DNA of 64,000 bases, taken from positions 124,001-188,000 of the forward strand of contig NZ_PVNG01000008.1 in NCBI RefSeq assembly GCF_003001935.1, in the 5' to 3' direction. The translations under genes were made by a program, and so were the position numbers. Positions 63,120-64,000 of this stretch are shown here, piece by piece (position 1 is the first letter of the stretch; each line of letters opens with the position of its first letter). This DNA comes from Nonomuraea fuscirosea. Its GTDB lineage: Bacteria; Actinomycetota; Actinomycetes; Streptosporangiales; Streptosporangiaceae. The notes below the pieces were generated by a model. The model was not told the DNA's origin, did no database searches, and saw only the letters and a list, made by a program, of their open reading frames with translations.

Positions 63120-63554
63120 CTAGCTGGAGATGGGTGTCGTGGGTTGGATGACGCGGCTCAGCAGGGTCATGAGCTGGCGTAGTTCGCTTTCCGACAGCAC
63201 CCCCAGCGGGGTCTTCTCCAGCGTCGTCCTGAGCAGCTCGGCGCGGACCTCGCGGCCCTTGGGGGTCATGACCAGGACGCGGGAGCGGCGGTCGGACGGG
63301 TCCACGGCGCGTTCCACCAGGCCCCGTTCGGTGAGCTGGTTGGTGATGAAGGTCAGGTTGGGGGCGTTGCAGTAGAGCCGCTCGGCCATCACCTTCATGG
63401 ACGGCGGCGGTTCGTCCGGGTCGATGGCCCACAGCGCCTGGAACGTCGCCGGCGTCAGCCGGTGCCCGGCCAGGGCCTCCATGATCAGCGCGTTGGTGCG
63501 CATCCAGATCTCGTAGGTCGCCGTGACCACTGCGGTGAGCTCGTGCGCGGTCAT
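63120..63554 (-). CDS. MarR-family repressor
   Basis: 144 residues with the MarR winged helix: LTPATFQALWAIDPDEPPPS, KVMAERLYCNAPNLTFITNQ, LTERGLVERAVDPSDRRSRV. The wing and helix 4 are intact. It is divergent from an SDR gene at 63633, and two related palindromes lie in the 78-bp gap. It probably represses both genes and responds to a phenolic or similar compound. Confidence 0.9.
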   Translation of the reverse strand: MTAHELTAVVTATYEIWMRTNALIMEALAGHRLTPATFQALWAIDPDEPPPSMKVMAERLYCNAPNLTFITNQLTERGLVERAVDPSDRRSRVLVMTPKGREVRAELLRTTLEKTPLGVLSESELRQLMTLLSRVIQPTTPISS

Positions 63555-63570
63555 GCCGCCATCCTACGAC

Positions 63571-63619
63571 GTTTCGAGTATCGAAGTATCGTGCTAGCTT
63601 TTGCTTCGAGGCTCGAAAC
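63571..63619. promoter_or_regulatory. Two MarR operators 33 bp apart
   Basis: GTTTCGAGTATCGAAG (63571-63586) and CTTCGAGGCTCGAAAC (63604-63619) are inverted copies of one another, matching at 14 of 16 positions, and each is itself palindromic (TTCGA...TCGAA). Their centres are 33 bp apart, three helical turns, allowing two dimers on one face of the DNA. Confidence 0.75.
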
Positions 63620-63632
63620 AATGGAGGTTCGG

Positions 63633-64000
63633 ATGAGAGACGACTATCGAGGCGTCACCGCGCTCGTCACCGGCGCGTCCAAGGGGCTGGGGCGGGCGTA
63701 CGCGCTGGAGCTGGCCCGCCGGGGCGCGCGGGTGATCCTGCTGGCCCGCTCGGAAGCGGACCTGCGCGAGCTCGCCGCCCAGATCGACGAGGCGCACGGC
63801 AGGCAGGACACCGAGGTGATCGTCGGCGACCTCACCGCCCAGGACGGCCCCGAGCGGATCGTACGGGAGCTGCACGACCGCGGCCTGACCGTCGACCTGC
63901 TGCTCAACAACGCCGGCATGGGCAGCGCGGGCCCGTTCCTCACCCGCCCGCTCCAGCCGCAGCTGAACTCCGTCAGCCTGAACGTCAGCGGCCTGCTCGC
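63633..64000 (+). CDS. SDR-family oxidoreductase, 3' end beyond the window
   Basis: The first 122 codons are visible. The sequence starts MRDDYRGVTALVTGASKGLG (GxxxGxG cofactor motif), then LLARSEADLRELAAQID (Arg after strand 2, NADP preference) and DLLLNNAGMGSAG. GGAGG lies 6 nt before the ATG. The catalytic Ser and Tyr-x-x-x-Lys should follow outside the window. Divergent from the MarR gene, it is probably the regulated target. The adjacent SDR fragment at 63005 may be a remnant of a duplicated homologue. Confidence 0.85.
   Translation, partial: MRDDYRGVTALVTGASKGLGRAYALELARRGARVILLARSEADLRELAAQIDEAHGRQDTEVIVGDLTAQDGPERIVRELHDRGLTVDLLLNNAGMGSAGPFLTRPLQPQLNSVSLNVSGLL

Overview
This 64 kb window is very GC-rich, with strongly GC-biased third codon positions, frequent GTG/TTG starts, dense gene packing and many TetR-type regulators. 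Together with a conservon (cvnABCDE), a SARP/AfsR-type regulator, PknB-like kinases, WYL regulators and a Tat substrate, this indicates a filamentous actinomycete chromosome, probably of the Streptosporangiaceae (Nonomuraea-like) or a streptomycete relative. That assignment is inferred from gene content only. I see no rRNA, tRNA, CRISPR array, insertion sequence or large biosynthetic cluster.

Layout. 0-5 kb: a secreted glycerophosphodiesterase, a membrane protein, a LuxR-type regulator, a Tat-exported TagC-like propeller protein, and a class I DAHP synthase (aroF). aroF is preceded by an apparent attenuator: a 21-codon leader peptide containing Phe-Trp-Arg-Tyr, then a perfect terminator hairpin. 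5-12 kb: oxidoreductases with TetR regulators, a cytoplasmic metzincin-like metalloprotease, an MFS exporter and a CGNR zinc-finger protein. 12-23 kb: a Ser/Thr kinase with an extracellular propeller, a secreted BNR-repeat protein, several regulators (TrmB/LuxR, WYL, FHA plus winged helix), a PPOX flavoprotein, an AlkZ-like protein, a VOC protein and an acyltransferase. 23-27 kb: a minus-strand run NmrA reductase / cupin / methyltransferase / small acidic protein, then an ArsR-SDR divergent pair. 27-31 kb: a UgpB-UgpA-UgpE-type ABC importer without its ATPase. 31-39 kb: an atypical kinase (HCD and DFD motifs), a sorbosone dehydrogenase-CBM2 protein, a STAS protein lacking the phospho-acceptor serine, a GlxA-like activator, secreted proteins and an orphan histidine kinase. 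39-47 kb: a TetR-epimerase switch, a sigma/anti-sigma pair, a peroxiredoxin, a MOSC-reductase-ferredoxin fusion opposite a membrane molybdopterin oxidoreductase, and an NlpC/P60 protein. 47-54 kb: a 1,082-residue SARP/NB-ARC/TPR regulator, a TetR-AKR-quinone reductase group, and a lipoprotein whose only plausible start is CTG. 54-58.5 kb: a complete conservon whose P450 has ExxW in place of ExxR. 58.5-64 kb: an SDR, a large secreted DUF6351-like protein, a lower-GC two-gene cassette, an SDR fragment, and a MarR-SDR divergent pair cut by the window end.

A recurring theme is a small repressor gene beside or divergent from one NAD(P)-dependent oxidoreductase, with a near-perfect inverted repeat between or upstream of them. 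This occurs at about 6.8, 7.7, 25.9, 40.3, 51.4 and 63.6 kb. These look like independently regulated small-molecule detoxification switches rather than one pathway. A second theme is signal transduction: two kinases, a conservon, an orphan histidine kinase, an FHA regulator, a STAS protein and a sigma/anti-sigma pair.
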